Shown here: piece by piece, positions 24,362 to 31,676 of the stretch | Numbering within the stretch: position 1 is the first letter of the stretch | How the letters are laid out: the number at the start of each line of letters is the position of its first letter | IMG/VR virus record: IMGVR_UViG_3300042007_000202 | Span: 44,672-108,671 of that record | Strand: one strand, 5' to 3' | Length of the DNA: 64,000 bases | DNA from: a virus | Translations under genes and position numbers: made by a program | Notes under the pieces: model-generated | Databases searched by the model: none | What the model was told of the DNA's origin: nothing | What the model saw: only the letters and a program-made list of their open reading frames with translations

Positions 24362-24924
24362 GAGGGGAGTCCCTTGAGGAAGCGCCAGCGGCTGTAGACG
24401 AGGAAGGCGTCGTGGAGGGCGTGGTGGGCGCCGTCGGGGGCGGACTGGGGCAGCTCGGTCTCCGTGACGCCCAGGCGGGAGGCCTCCTGCTGGATGTCGT
24501 GGGTGAAGCGGGGCATGTAGGGCGGGAGCGCGGCCATGGGCCCGTAGAGCTGGCAGAGGGCGACGTGGTCGTAGGCGCCGTAGTCGGCCCAGAGTTCGGC
24601 GGGTCCGGCCGCCGCCATGAAGGCGTCGATGGTGCGGCGGAACTGGCCGAGGGGGCGGACGTCGGGGTGTTCGCGGTCGAGGTGGCCGAGTCCGGCCTGC
24701 ATGCAGCGGCAGCCCGGTTTGCACGGGCGGACGGGCAGGTGGGGCCAGACGTGTTCCTTGAGGTAGGGGTGGGTGGCGACGCGGTGTTCGTCCAGGTCGC
24801 CGTTGACGACGTACAGGGAGGCGCCGCCTTGGGTGGTGGCTCCGAAGCTGATGGGGTCGATGAGGTGGCCGTCCTCCAGGAACTCGAAGTCGTAGAAGAC
24901 GCGGTCGTGGGCGGGGGCGGTCAC
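24358..24924 (-). CDS. DEDDh-type 3'-5' exonuclease-like protein
   Basis: The protein has 188 residues from GTG at 24924. It has YDFEFLEDG (Asp/Glu pair of motif I), AELWADYGAYDHVAL (motif II Asp), and HHALHDAFLVYSRW (motif III His and Asp), the DEDDh catalytic set of RNase T/DnaQ-fold exonucleases. A CKPGCRCMQAG insert may bind zinc. The length fits stand-alone 3' exoribonuclease-like proteins known in actinophages. It could trim RNA or DNA ends; the substrate is not known. It is coupled to the ParB-like gene upstream. Confidence 0.7.
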   Translation of the reverse strand: MTAPAHDRVFYDFEFLEDGHLIDPISFGATTQGGASLYVVNGDLDEHRVATHPYLKEHVWPHLPVRPCKPGCRCMQAGLGHLDREHPDVRPLGQFRRTIDAFMAAAGPAELWADYGAYDHVALCQLYGPMAALPPYMPRFTHDIQQEASRLGVTETELPQSAPDGAHHALHDAFLVYSRWRFLKGLPS

Positions 24925-25748
24925 TGGGCGTCTCCGCCCACGCGGATGGCGGCCTGGCCGAGGATCTTGTCCCACTCCAGCGGCGGGCTGCCGTGGTGGG
25001 CGGCTTCCAGGACGACGTTGGCGATGCGGACGGCTGAGCACATCAGCGGGCCGGTGGGCTGGTCGCCCAGGTGCTCGCGCATGGCTTCGATGTCCAGCAG
25101 GAGCTGGCTCTTGGCGTCGACCTCCATCACGAACACCATCTCGGCCAGGCCCTTGGCGGCGAGGGACTGTTCTCCGGCTACGCGGGCGCCCCGGCTGGTC
25201 TCCTGTTCGGGGGTCTCGGCGTAGTGGGCGCCGGACGGTCCGGCCTCCATCACCACGCCCCCGTCGTCGTCTTCGTCGCCGGTGTCGGGCAGCTCGGGCT
25301 CCACGCGGGCCATCAGGTCGTCGAGGAAGGCGTCGTCGTAGCCGGTGCCTTCCAGGCCGGTGTCGCTGTCGGCGATGTCGGACAGGAGTTCCGCCAGCAG
25401 GTAGTCGTTGCGCTTGGAGAGCTCGGCGGTGCGGTTGGCGGCGGCGACGATCTTCTTGGCGCGGGTGTTGTCCACGTCCACGCGGATGGCGTCCAGGTGG
25501 GTCCAGCCGATCCTTTCGGCGGCCTGGGTGACGTGGTTGTGGGAGAGGATGTAGCCGGTCGACTTCTGCACGATGACCGGTTCGAACAGGCCGTTCTCTG
25601 CGAGGCTCTCCGCGATGGCGTCCACGTCGCCTTCGTTGGGGTTGCCGGGGAACTGGCGCAGCTCGCTGATGGGGATGCGCTCCACCTGGCTCAGGAGGGA
25701 GTGCAGGTTCTCCGCCGTGTCGGCGGCGGCCGGGGCCTTGGGGGTCAT
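24921..25748 (-). CDS. ParB/sulfiredoxin-fold protein of modification operon
   Basis: The protein has 275 residues; the ATG follows GGAGATCCG. Residues ~24-100 match the ParB N-terminal domain (IPISELRQFPGNPNEGDVDAIAESLAENGLFEPVIVQ), with SHNHVTQAAERIGW where the GxHR-type box lies. The C-terminal half is acidic with no HTH domain like that of true partition ParB. ParB-like domains of this kind accompany DNA-modification genes in phages and may be NTP-dependent. It heads the operon that includes the exonuclease, TAGT and TET-like genes. Confidence 0.7.
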   Translation of the reverse strand: MTPKAPAAADTAENLHSLLSQVERIPISELRQFPGNPNEGDVDAIAESLAENGLFEPVIVQKSTGYILSHNHVTQAAERIGWTHLDAIRVDVDNTRAKKIVAAANRTAELSKRNDYLLAELLSDIADSDTGLEGTGYDDAFLDDLMARVEPELPDTGDEDDDGGVVMEAGPSGAHYAETPEQETSRGARVAGEQSLAAKGLAEMVFVMEVDAKSQLLLDIEAMREHLGDQPTGPLMCSAVRIANVVLEAAHHGSPPLEWDKILGQAAIRVGGDAQ

Positions 25749-25826
25749 CGGATCTCCGTGGATCAGGGTGGTTCGACTACCCCGAAGATAGCTCTAGGTG
25801 ACTGATCCGAAGCTCCCCGTGACGAC

Positions 25827-25867
25827 ACGCGCCGCGCCTCCCTGGTCTGTCGGGTGGCGCGGCGCGT
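25827..25867. terminator. Terminator hairpin below membrane protein gene
   Basis: The 12-bp arms ACGCGCCGCGCC / GGCGCGGCGCGT enclose a 17-base loop. It lies 20 bases after the stop of the minus gene at 25888 and upstream of the modification operon, separating the two. Confidence 0.7.
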
Positions 25868-25887
25868 GGGGGGAAGGGGGAGGGTTG

Positions 25888-26889
25888 TCAGGTGACGGGC
25901 ACGGGGCGGCCGTGGCCTCCGGTGGGGTCGGGGGTGGTCTCCTCGTCTTCTCCTCCCCCGCCGCCGGGGTGGCAGATGGGGCACCAGGGCTGGTAGCTGA
26001 CGTGGAACTTGCTGAGCATCATGCCCGCGACCATGATCAGGAAGGCGGTAGCGGAGGCGGATCGGCTCCACGGCTCAGGGATGTAGGGGGCGCCGCACAT
26101 CAGGGCCAGGGCGACGAAGATGCCTCGGTCGCTGAGCTGGTGGCTGAGGAAGAACCGCCTGCGCCGGGCGGAGGCGTACTCGGGGGCGTCGGTGCGGAAC
26201 TCGTGGACGCACTTCTCGCACAGGGACATCGTGTGCTGCCGGTCCATGAACAGGGCGAGGGCGAGGAAGACGAGGGACAGACCGCTGATGAGGGGGGCGG
26301 GCCCGGCCTTGGGGAGGAAGAGGGTGACGAGCGCGAACAGCATGGCTGCCAGCGACAGGTGGAAGCTGCGGTGGATGAGCCCCTCGGCGTGCGTCTTGAT
26401 CCAGGTGTGCAGTTCGCCGCTGCTGGCGCGGCCGGGGTCGTTGAGCTGGTAGAAGCGGCGGGCGGAGAGGTAGCCGATGAGCAGGAGCACCAGCGTGAAG
26501 TGGACGGCCTGGGAGGTGGCGCTGAACGTGGTGTCGGCGTCGGCGTCGGCGTCCCGTCCGTCGGACAGCAGGGGCAGGCCGACGAACAGGAAGAGGAGCA
26601 GCAGCGCCATGACGACCAGGCCGTACCTGCCGTAGGCCAGCCAGAGCCGGTGCAGTGGCGTGCGCCGTTCTGCGGGGACGGGTGTGCAGTAGGCGCACGC
26701 GGTGGTGTAGCGGATGTGGAGGTATGCCATGCACAGCAGGGCCCCGGCGATGATGGCGAGGGTCAGGCTGGCGGCGTGGATGGCCCAGTGGCGGCCGTCG
26801 ATGTCGGTCAGGGGGACCTGGACGGCGGACACCAGCAGCGCTGCCTTGAGCGCGTGGTGGACGAGGGGGGATGGCAGGGACAGTTTCAC
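25888..26889 (-). CDS. Multi-pass membrane protein coupled to an XRE regulator
   Basis: The protein has 333 residues from GTG at 26889, overlapping the XRE stop (GTGA). About seven hydrophobic segments are visible (for example HAASLTLAIIAGALLCMAYLH, VVMALLLLFLFVGLPLL, FHLSLAAMLFALVTLFL). Three Cys pairs (CAYC, CEKC, CPIC) sit between segments, probably on one face. The tail is Gly/Asp-rich. The two-gene layout, separate operator and separate terminator make it a self-contained accessory unit. Superinfection exclusion or a lysogeny-expressed trait is a reasonable guess, not shown. Confidence 0.65.
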   Translation of the reverse strand: MKLSLPSPLVHHALKAALLVSAVQVPLTDIDGRHWAIHAASLTLAIIAGALLCMAYLHIRYTTACAYCTPVPAERRTPLHRLWLAYGRYGLVVMALLLLFLFVGLPLLSDGRDADADADTTFSATSQAVHFTLVLLLIGYLSARRFYQLNDPGRASSGELHTWIKTHAEGLIHRSFHLSLAAMLFALVTLFLPKAGPAPLISGLSLVFLALALFMDRQHTMSLCEKCVHEFRTDAPEYASARRRRFFLSHQLSDRGIFVALALMCGAPYIPEPWSRSASATAFLIMVAGMMLSKFHVSYQPWCPICHPGGGGGEDEETTPDPTGGHGRPVPVT

Positions 26890-27161
26890 TCGGTCTCTCC
26901 GGGTTTCTCGAACTTGACGACCAGCCGTACGCCGAGGGCTTGGGCGATGCGCAGGAGCAGTCCGAGGGAGGGGATGCCGTTCGCGCTCTCCACGACGGAG
27001 ATGCGCGGTTGCTTGGTGCCAGCCTTCTCGGCCAGCCCCCCCTGGCTGAGCCCTTGTTGGGTGCGCAGCGTGAAGACTTCCTGTGCGATGGCGTAGGCCA
27101 GTTCCCTCTCTTGATCGTTCTGCGTGCTTTCGACGCCGTGTGTTTTCTTGAGCACCTTCAT
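26886..27161 (-). CDS. XRE-family helix-turn-helix regulator
   Basis: The protein has 91 residues. The HTH at ~33-60 reads LRTQQGLSQGGLAEKAGTKQPRISVVESANG, and IPSLGLLLRIAQALGVRLVVKFEK follows, the classic Cro/HigA-like layout. The ATG sits at the end of a dyad with no ribosome site, so a leaderless, self-regulated message is likely. Its C-terminus overlaps the membrane protein start. It differs from the dyad-promoter regulon, so it likely controls only its own operon. Confidence 0.8.
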   Translation of the reverse strand: MKVLKKTHGVESTQNDQERELAYAIAQEVFTLRTQQGLSQGGLAEKAGTKQPRISVVESANGIPSLGLLLRIAQALGVRLVVKFEKPGETE

Positions 27162-27194
27162 AACGCAAACGTTATCTTATACGGGTTGCGTTAT
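27160..27194 (-). promoter_or_regulatory. Operator/promoter of XRE operon
   Basis: The 9-bp inverted arms ATAACGCAA (27160-27168) and TTGCGTTAT (27186-27194) flank an AT-rich centre containing TATAAG/GATAACGT. The start codon is inside the right arm on the minus strand. This is the most AT-rich spot nearby and unlike the phage's common promoter family. Confidence 0.65.
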
Positions 27195-27239
27195 ATGCCA
27201 AACCGGCTGGCTGGCGGGCCGGGCGAGCGGAAAGGAGAG

Positions 27240-27267
27240 GCGCCGCCCCCGGCAGCGGGGGCGGCGC
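27240..27267. terminator. Terminator hairpin
   Basis: The arms GCGCCGCCCCC / GGGGGCGGCGC (11 bp) have a 6-base loop. It lies after the stop of the minus gene at 27311 and before the XRE promoter. Confidence 0.65.
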
Positions 27268-27310
27268 GTGCGCCGCTCCTGTGGGCGCCCCCCTGCTCCA
27301 GAGCGCGGTT

Positions 27311-27586
27311 TCAGGGGGTGTCGGAGGGAGGGGTCGTGCAGGCTCGCACGAGCACCTTCCAGACCTTCACGGCGGACGCCGGGGCCGGGGCCTCGGCGCC
27401 GCTCTCCCAGAGCGCCAGGCGCCACGTGGGGACGTTGCAGGCGCGGGCCATGTCATCCACCGACCAGCCCGACAGCGTCCGCAGCCGGGTGGCCGTGCCG
27501 TCGCGGAGGGCCTGGAGCGCCAGCCGGGCGCGGTCGTTGTCGGTCAGGCGCGGCGGCGGGAAACGGTCGTCGGCCATGGGCGTCAT
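27311..27586 (-). CDS. HTH-domain protein
   Basis: The protein has 91 residues. Residues ~38-66 (LSGWSVDDMARACNVPTWRLALWESGAEAP) fit an XRE-like helix-turn-helix, with LALWESG in the recognition-helix end position. Flanks are Pro/Ala-rich. It has its own terminator downstream and a (GGSC)n element plus a large hairpin upstream, so it is a monocistronic unit. The partner and target are unknown. MADDRF three codons in is an alternative start. Confidence 0.6.
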   Translation of the reverse strand: MTPMADDRFPPPRLTDNDRARLALQALRDGTATRLRTLSGWSVDDMARACNVPTWRLALWESGAEAPAPASAVKVWKVLVRACTTPPSDTP

Positions 27587-27590
27587 GTTG

Positions 27591-27614
27591 CCCGGCCGGG
27601 CGGGCGGCCGGGCG
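27591..27614. repeat. (GGSC)n element upstream of HTH gene
   Basis: A GC-only run directly upstream of the start at 27586, between it and the strong terminator at 27655-27718. Confidence 0.75.
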
Positions 27615-27654
27615 GCGACACACCTACAGCGGTCGGCCCGTCTGCGCGGACAGC

Positions 27655-27718
27655 GCGCAGGCCCCCGGCCGGTGTGCCGCCTGGGGGACAGAGCGGCGTA
27701 CCGGCCGGGGGCCTGCGC
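27655..27718. terminator. Strong terminator, 19-bp stem
   Basis: The arms GCGCAGGCCCCCGGCCGGT (27655-27673) and the exact complement (27700-27718) enclose a 26-base loop. It follows the minus gene ending at 27744. Confidence 0.8.
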
Positions 27719-27743
27719 AGGCGGCGAACAGGGGGGGTGGTGC

Positions 27744-28097
27744 TCAACCGCCGGGCGCCAAGCTACCGCGCTGGTGCCACAGATCCCAGGCCGCCAGCGC
27801 CTCGGCGCGCCGTTCGGCCGGGTTCACCGGCTGGAAGTTCTCGCCGCCGTGACAGGAGCACTTGCCGAGCTGGTGGAACGGGGAGCCCACGGTCGTGCGC
27901 AGGAAGCACTCCCGGTGGTAGGCGACGGTGCCGAGCTGGCCGCCTTCCAGGACGGCCGGAATGACGACCCCCCGGTCACCCTCCTCGAAGGCCAGCGCGC
28001 AGAAGCCGCACAGCCTCCCCACGGGGGTGTCGGTGCGGGGGGCGGTGTCGCACAGGGGTGAGTCCCAGGGCTCACCGAAGTACGGGCTGGGGGTCAC
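27744..28097 (-). CDS. Zinc-binding hypothetical protein
   Basis: The protein has 117 residues from GTG behind CGGAGAACC. It contains GRLCGFCALAFEEGDRGVVIPAV, then YHRECF and later GKCSCHGG: a CxxC...H..C...CxC set that likely binds one or two zinc ions. Such short treble-clef-like proteins are common in Streptomyces phages. The gene is coupled by position to the one at 28111. Function unknown. Confidence 0.6.
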   Translation of the reverse strand: MTPSPYFGEPWDSPLCDTAPRTDTPVGRLCGFCALAFEEGDRGVVIPAVLEGGQLGTVAYHRECFLRTTVGSPFHQLGKCSCHGGENFQPVNPAERRAEALAAWDLWHQRGSLAPGG

Positions 28098-28110
28098 GGT
28101 TCTCCGGTCG

Positions 28111-28479
28111 TCAGGTCACGTCGGCCGGGCGCTTGGCCTTGGGCGGGACGTAGGTGAACAGGGCGGGCTGGAACTCGCCGTACGGGAGCAGGACCTGCTC
28201 CGGCGCGGCCAGGATGCGCACGCACTTCTGGCAGTTGACCGGCTTCCGCACGGCGCGCAGCGCCGTGGGCGACCAGCCGTAGACCGGGGTGTGGCAAAGG
28301 GGCTGGGGTACGAGTTCGCCGTACAGCCAGCGCTCGGAGTCGACGGCGTGGACCACATCGCTGTCGCGGACGGACATGCGCTGGCCGTCCGCGAACTTGA
28401 GTCGCATCTCGCGGGCGAACGCGCGCAGGTCCGCGACCGCGATGAGCGGCACGTCCTGAGGGTTCGTCTCTGTCGTCAT
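28111..28479 (-). CDS. Hypothetical protein with CxxC pair
   Basis: The protein has 122 residues; the ATG at 28479 may be leaderless, with CAATAA a few bases upstream. It starts with an acidic helix and has LCHTPVYGWSPTALRAVRKPVNCQKCVRIL, possibly one zinc site. No family was recognised. It lies just upstream of the zinc protein at 27744 and is probably cotranscribed. Confidence 0.55.
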   Translation of the reverse strand: MTTETNPQDVPLIAVADLRAFAREMRLKFADGQRMSVRDSDVVHAVDSERWLYGELVPQPLCHTPVYGWSPTALRAVRKPVNCQKCVRILAAPEQVLLPYGEFQPALFTYVPPKAKRPADVT

Positions 28480-28578
28480 GCCCTTATTGTCACCCGTTCG
28501 GTGCAGCGGTATCCAGGGTTTTCGGTGTGAGTGCGCCGCCGTGACGGCGTGTCACGATGTGTGCACTCGCTGAATGTG

Positions 28579-28851
28579 TTATCGGGGCAGCGCCACGGCC
28601 AGGCATGCGACGGCGTGTGTGGTCAGCAGGGCCATGCCGATGGCGACAGTGGGGAGAGCGTAAGTGCAGTGCTGGCGCCACACCCGGCGGGCGCGACGCT
28701 CTGTAGCCGCTACGGCGGACCGGTTGCCCGAAAGGGCGGCGCCGTGCGTCAGGGCGCGCACCCGGCGGGCCCTGACGTCGGCCAGGAAGCTGACGCCGAG
28801 GGTGACGGCGGCCACCACTGTGACGGTCGCCGGGGAGAGGGGCCACATCAT
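28579..28851 (-). CDS. Small two-helix membrane protein
   Basis: The protein has 90 residues from the first of two adjacent ATGs behind GGGGAGG. Hydrophobic segments (PATVTVVAAVTLGVSFLADV; ALPTVAIGMALLTTHAVACLAVAL) flank a strongly basic loop (RARRVRAL...ERRARRVWRQ). It is the last of three small membrane proteins coded in a row. A holin or envelope-modifying role is possible; there is no diagnostic motif. Confidence 0.6.
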   Translation of the reverse strand: MMWPLSPATVTVVAAVTLGVSFLADVRARRVRALTHGAALSGNRSAVAATERRARRVWRQHCTYALPTVAIGMALLTTHAVACLAVALPR

Positions 28852-28868
28852 TCTGTACGCCTCCCCTC

Positions 28869-29150
28869 TCACGCCTGCTCGATGCGTTCGTGCGCTCCGC
28901 CCCACCATCCCGGCCGCTGCCGGGCGCGCGCCCGGTGCGCCCAGAAGGCTGCCGCTCCCCCGTTCACGCTGGCGCAGAGCCAGTTCACCCAAGAGGGGAG
29001 GCCGCTGGTGTACCAGGCGGTGACGGCCAGGGCGGAGTACAGCGCGCAGGCGGCGGTGCAGAAGCCGGGGCCGGTGGCTCTCCCGGCGAAGTAACCGAGT
29101 ACGGCCGCCGCAGCCAGGCTTGCGGCGAACAGGGTGGACGGGGTCAGCAA
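28869..29150 (-). CDS. Small membrane protein
   Basis: The protein has 93 residues from TTG at 29150, behind GGAACGACC. Three hydrophobic stretches (LFAASLAAAAVLGYFAG; FCTAACALYSALAVTAWYT; WLCASVNGGAAAFWAH) precede a basic tail. It overlaps the membrane protein upstream by seven bases, so the two are coupled. Function unknown. Confidence 0.55.
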   Translation of the reverse strand: MLTPSTLFAASLAAAAVLGYFAGRATGPGFCTAACALYSALAVTAWYTSGLPSWVNWLCASVNGGAAAFWAHRARARQRPGWWGGAHERIEQA

Positions 29151-29437
29151 CGGTCGTTCCTATCTGCGTGGATCAGGGAGGCGAGGTGGGCGTGCCGGGC
29201 CCGGCGGGCCGGGGCGGTGCGGGCGGCCAGGGCGAACAGGCAGGCGACCCCGCCGGGCATGAGCGCCCACCAGGTGCCCGTGCAGGCCACGGCGCCGGTC
29301 ACCGCGAACTGGACCATGGCCGACAGGCGGTAGAAGCCCTCCGCCCCCACGCGGCGCGGCGCCAGCACGGAGACGCACGCCAGGGCGACCTGGAGGGTGG
29401 CGCCCACGGCGATGGCCCAGAGGGCGGAGTCGGGCAT
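29144..29437 (-). CDS. Small membrane protein
   Basis: The protein has 97 residues and overlaps the previous stop (29437). Hydrophobic segments occur at ~4-24 and ~40-70 (FAVTGAVACTGTWWALMPGGVACLFALAA), followed by a basic tail ending LIHADRNDRC, where IHAD is left by a 12-bp palindrome (29162-29173). It forms a coupled trio with the genes at 28869 and 28579. Function unknown. Confidence 0.55.
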   Translation of the reverse strand: MPDSALWAIAVGATLQVALACVSVLAPRRVGAEGFYRLSAMVQFAVTGAVACTGTWWALMPGGVACLFALAARTAPARRARHAHLASLIHADRNDRC

Positions 29438-30516
29438 CAGGCGACTTCCACCGTCTGGAGGAACTGCCCCAGGGCGTGGACTTCGCGGCCGGTGTGCTTG
29501 TGGCGGGTGAGCTGCCTGGCCTTGAGGCGCCCGAGCGCCTTGTGCGCGTCGGACTTCACGCAGTAGGCGAAGCCGTCCCCGGGGATGCTCAGGAGCAGGA
29601 AGCGGATGCGGTGGGCGGCCATCTCGGGGTCGGGGTCCAGGGTGGCCTCCCCGATCCGCATGAGCTGACGGTCCATCCAGCCCAGGGTGGGGTCTTCCAG
29701 GGCGTGGGCCTGGGCCTCGGCCTGGCGGTCGGCGTCACCGAGGGCGGCGTACGCTCCGGCCGAGGAGAACCACACCTTGGTCGCGCTGTAGTGGAGGGCG
29801 TGGTGCGGCTCCAGGGCGCCGTGCACGCGGGGGATGTTGGCCTGGGCGGTGGCCAGGTCGGCGCGGGCGGCTTCCTTGTTGCCGAAGACGGCGTGGGCGT
29901 TGGCGCGGTGGGTGTAGGCCATGAGCAGTGCCGGGCCGCCGTGGTGTTCGGCCGCCTTGATGATGTTCTCCGTCCGGCGGAGCACGGTGTTCCACTTGCC
30001 GGAGTACATGGGGACCCAGTTGGCCTGGGCGCTGATGAAGGCGCGCAGGTCGGGGTTGGCGTCCCCGGCGGCGTGGTGGCCGCGCGAGTACAGCTCGGTC
30101 GCGGCGCGCATGTGGCCGAAGTCCACGTAGCACCCGGCGGCGAAGGCGGCGGCTTCGGCGGCGAGGCGGCGGGCCTCGTTGCGCCGGTTGGCCGGGGCCC
30201 CGTCGCGCAGGGCGTTGGCCTGGGCGTAGAGCCACAGACCGGAGTCGCGGACCTCGTGATGGTTGGTCATGCCGGGCTCGGTGACGTAGTGCCGGGCCAG
30301 GTAGTCCAGCTCGTGGCGGGCGCGGGTGAAGCGCTCCTGCCAGGTCCCGGACTGGAGGGTGTGGTCGCCGTCGGGGGTTTCGGCGGCGCTGGCCGCCCAT
30401 TCGGGAAGGCCGGTGGCGGCGAAGCCGAGGGCGGCGGCGATGAGTGCGCGTCGGCGCATGATGACAGGGTCCTTGTCGTCCGGAGGTGCAGAGGCGGATG
30501 AGCGGATGAGGTACAC
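29437..30516 (-). CDS. Solenoid (TPR-like) protein, paralogue 2
   Basis: The protein has 359 residues from GTG at 30516, which has a good AAGGAG site; ATG 30459 (MRRRALIAAALGFAATGL) is an alternative that would expose a twin-Arg-like N-terminus. The rest is helical repeats of the tetratricopeptide type (ARRLAAEAAAFAAGCYVDFGHMRAATELYSRGHHAAGDANPDLRAFISAQANWVPMYSGKW). It resembles the helical C-terminal halves of Streptomyces regulators, without their HTH. The gene upstream is a clear paralogue with the same layout. Confidence 0.55.
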   Translation of the reverse strand: MYLIRSSASAPPDDKDPVIMRRRALIAAALGFAATGLPEWAASAAETPDGDHTLQSGTWQERFTRARHELDYLARHYVTEPGMTNHHEVRDSGLWLYAQANALRDGAPANRRNEARRLAAEAAAFAAGCYVDFGHMRAATELYSRGHHAAGDANPDLRAFISAQANWVPMYSGKWNTVLRRTENIIKAAEHHGGPALLMAYTHRANAHAVFGNKEAARADLATAQANIPRVHGALEPHHALHYSATKVWFSSAGAYAALGDADRQAEAQAHALEDPTLGWMDRQLMRIGEATLDPDPEMAAHRIRFLLLSIPGDGFAYCVKSDAHKALGRLKARQLTRHKHTGREVHALGQFLQTVEVA

Positions 30517-30553
30517 GACTTCGCTCCTTGGAAGGCGTGCCGGGTGGCAGGAG

Positions 30554-31588
30554 TCAGTGGCCGGTGATGCGGAGCAGGTGCAGGCGGAGTGCTTGGACGG
30601 TGTCGCTGCGGGGGTCGCGCTGGGCGGCGCGGATCGCGACGGCGCGGGCGCGGCCGACGATGGGCTCGGGGGGGTGGTCGTATCCGCGCAGAATGGTGAG
30701 GGCGTGGTGGGCGGCGGCGGCCGGGTCCCGGGTGACTTCGGCGCGGCCCATGTCGAGCATCGGCCGGTGCATCTGGCTGACGCTGGAGTCGCTCATGGCG
30801 GCTTCGTAGGCCTTGGCGTGACGGCGGCCGTCACCGAGGCTGGCGTAGACCTCGGCGGTGGCGAGGCGGAGCTTGACCCACGCGAAGCGCTGGGGGTGGT
30901 GGGGGGCGGGCAGGCTGGCGCTCCCCGCGTCCCTGTAGTGGCCCATCGAGCCGTAGGCCAGCCGCATGGCCTGCTCGGTGGTGTGGGTGTCCCCCAGGGC
31001 CGCGTAGGAGCGCGCCAGCAGGGCGTAGGCGGCCACGGCCGCGCGCCCGCCGGGCCGGGTGGCCTTGGCCAGGTGGCTGAGGGCGGTGGTGGCGGTGTCG
31101 ATGGAGCGCTCGAACTTCCCCGCGTACAGCGGCATGTAGGCGCGGCCGGTGTAGATGGTCGCCGTCATCTCGTGGTTCCCGGCTTCCTGGGCGGCGCGGA
31201 GGGCCGCGCCGTACATCTTGACCGCTGCGGCGCGCTGGCGGCGGTCGCCGTAGATCATGGCGCACTGGCGGGCGGCCTCGGCTTCCACGGTCAGGGCGCG
31301 GCGGAACTGTTCGGCGTTGCGGGCGGAGCGCTTGGCCGCGACGTGCGCCTGGGCCCACTGCCACAGCGCCACGTCGAGCAGTTCGGCGCGGGCGGGGGCG
31401 GAGGCGGGGCTGACGTAGGCGGCGCCGGTCTTCCAGATGTCGGCGGCGATGTCGTTGATGGCGGTGGGCAGGGTGACGGACCCGTCGAGCCTGTTGGGCG
31501 CGTTGACGGCGGCCTCGGCGAGGTTCGCGGGGAGTAACCCGGCTCCGGTCGCGGAGACGACAGCAGCGATGAAGCGGCGGCGTCGCAT
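30554..31588 (-). CDS. Solenoid (TPR-like) protein, paralogue 1
   Basis: The protein has 344 residues from ATG at 31588, behind AAGGAGGAGCCG. It begins MRRRRFIAAVVSATGAGLLPANLAEAA, a basic plus hydrophobic N-terminus resembling a Tat or lipid-free signal, then TPR-like helices (MYGDRRQRAAAVKMYGAALRAAQEAGNHEMTATIYTGRAYMPLYAGKF). In Streptomyces such sequences are found in regulators and secreted proteins. The shared MRRR start and the YMPLYAGKF/WVPMYSGKW match show it is a tandem duplicate of the next gene. Function unknown. Confidence 0.55.
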   Translation of the reverse strand: MRRRRFIAAVVSATGAGLLPANLAEAAVNAPNRLDGSVTLPTAINDIAADIWKTGAAYVSPASAPARAELLDVALWQWAQAHVAAKRSARNAEQFRRALTVEAEAARQCAMIYGDRRQRAAAVKMYGAALRAAQEAGNHEMTATIYTGRAYMPLYAGKFERSIDTATTALSHLAKATRPGGRAAVAAYALLARSYAALGDTHTTEQAMRLAYGSMGHYRDAGSASLPAPHHPQRFAWVKLRLATAEVYASLGDGRRHAKAYEAAMSDSSVSQMHRPMLDMGRAEVTRDPAAAAHHALTILRGYDHPPEPIVGRARAVAIRAAQRDPRSDTVQALRLHLLRITGH

Positions 31589-31676
31589 CGGCTCCTCCTT
31601 GGCTCTGACTCGGGGCGCCCAGCTCGGGCGCCGGGGCACGGGGGGCGGTGTCGCTGTCGTCATGATGGCTTGGTCC

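Noticed and set aside
27630-27720. Candidate tRNA or attachment site around the large inverted repeat
   Set aside because: The structure is a single long stem without cloverleaf arms and fits a terminator after the gene at 27744.
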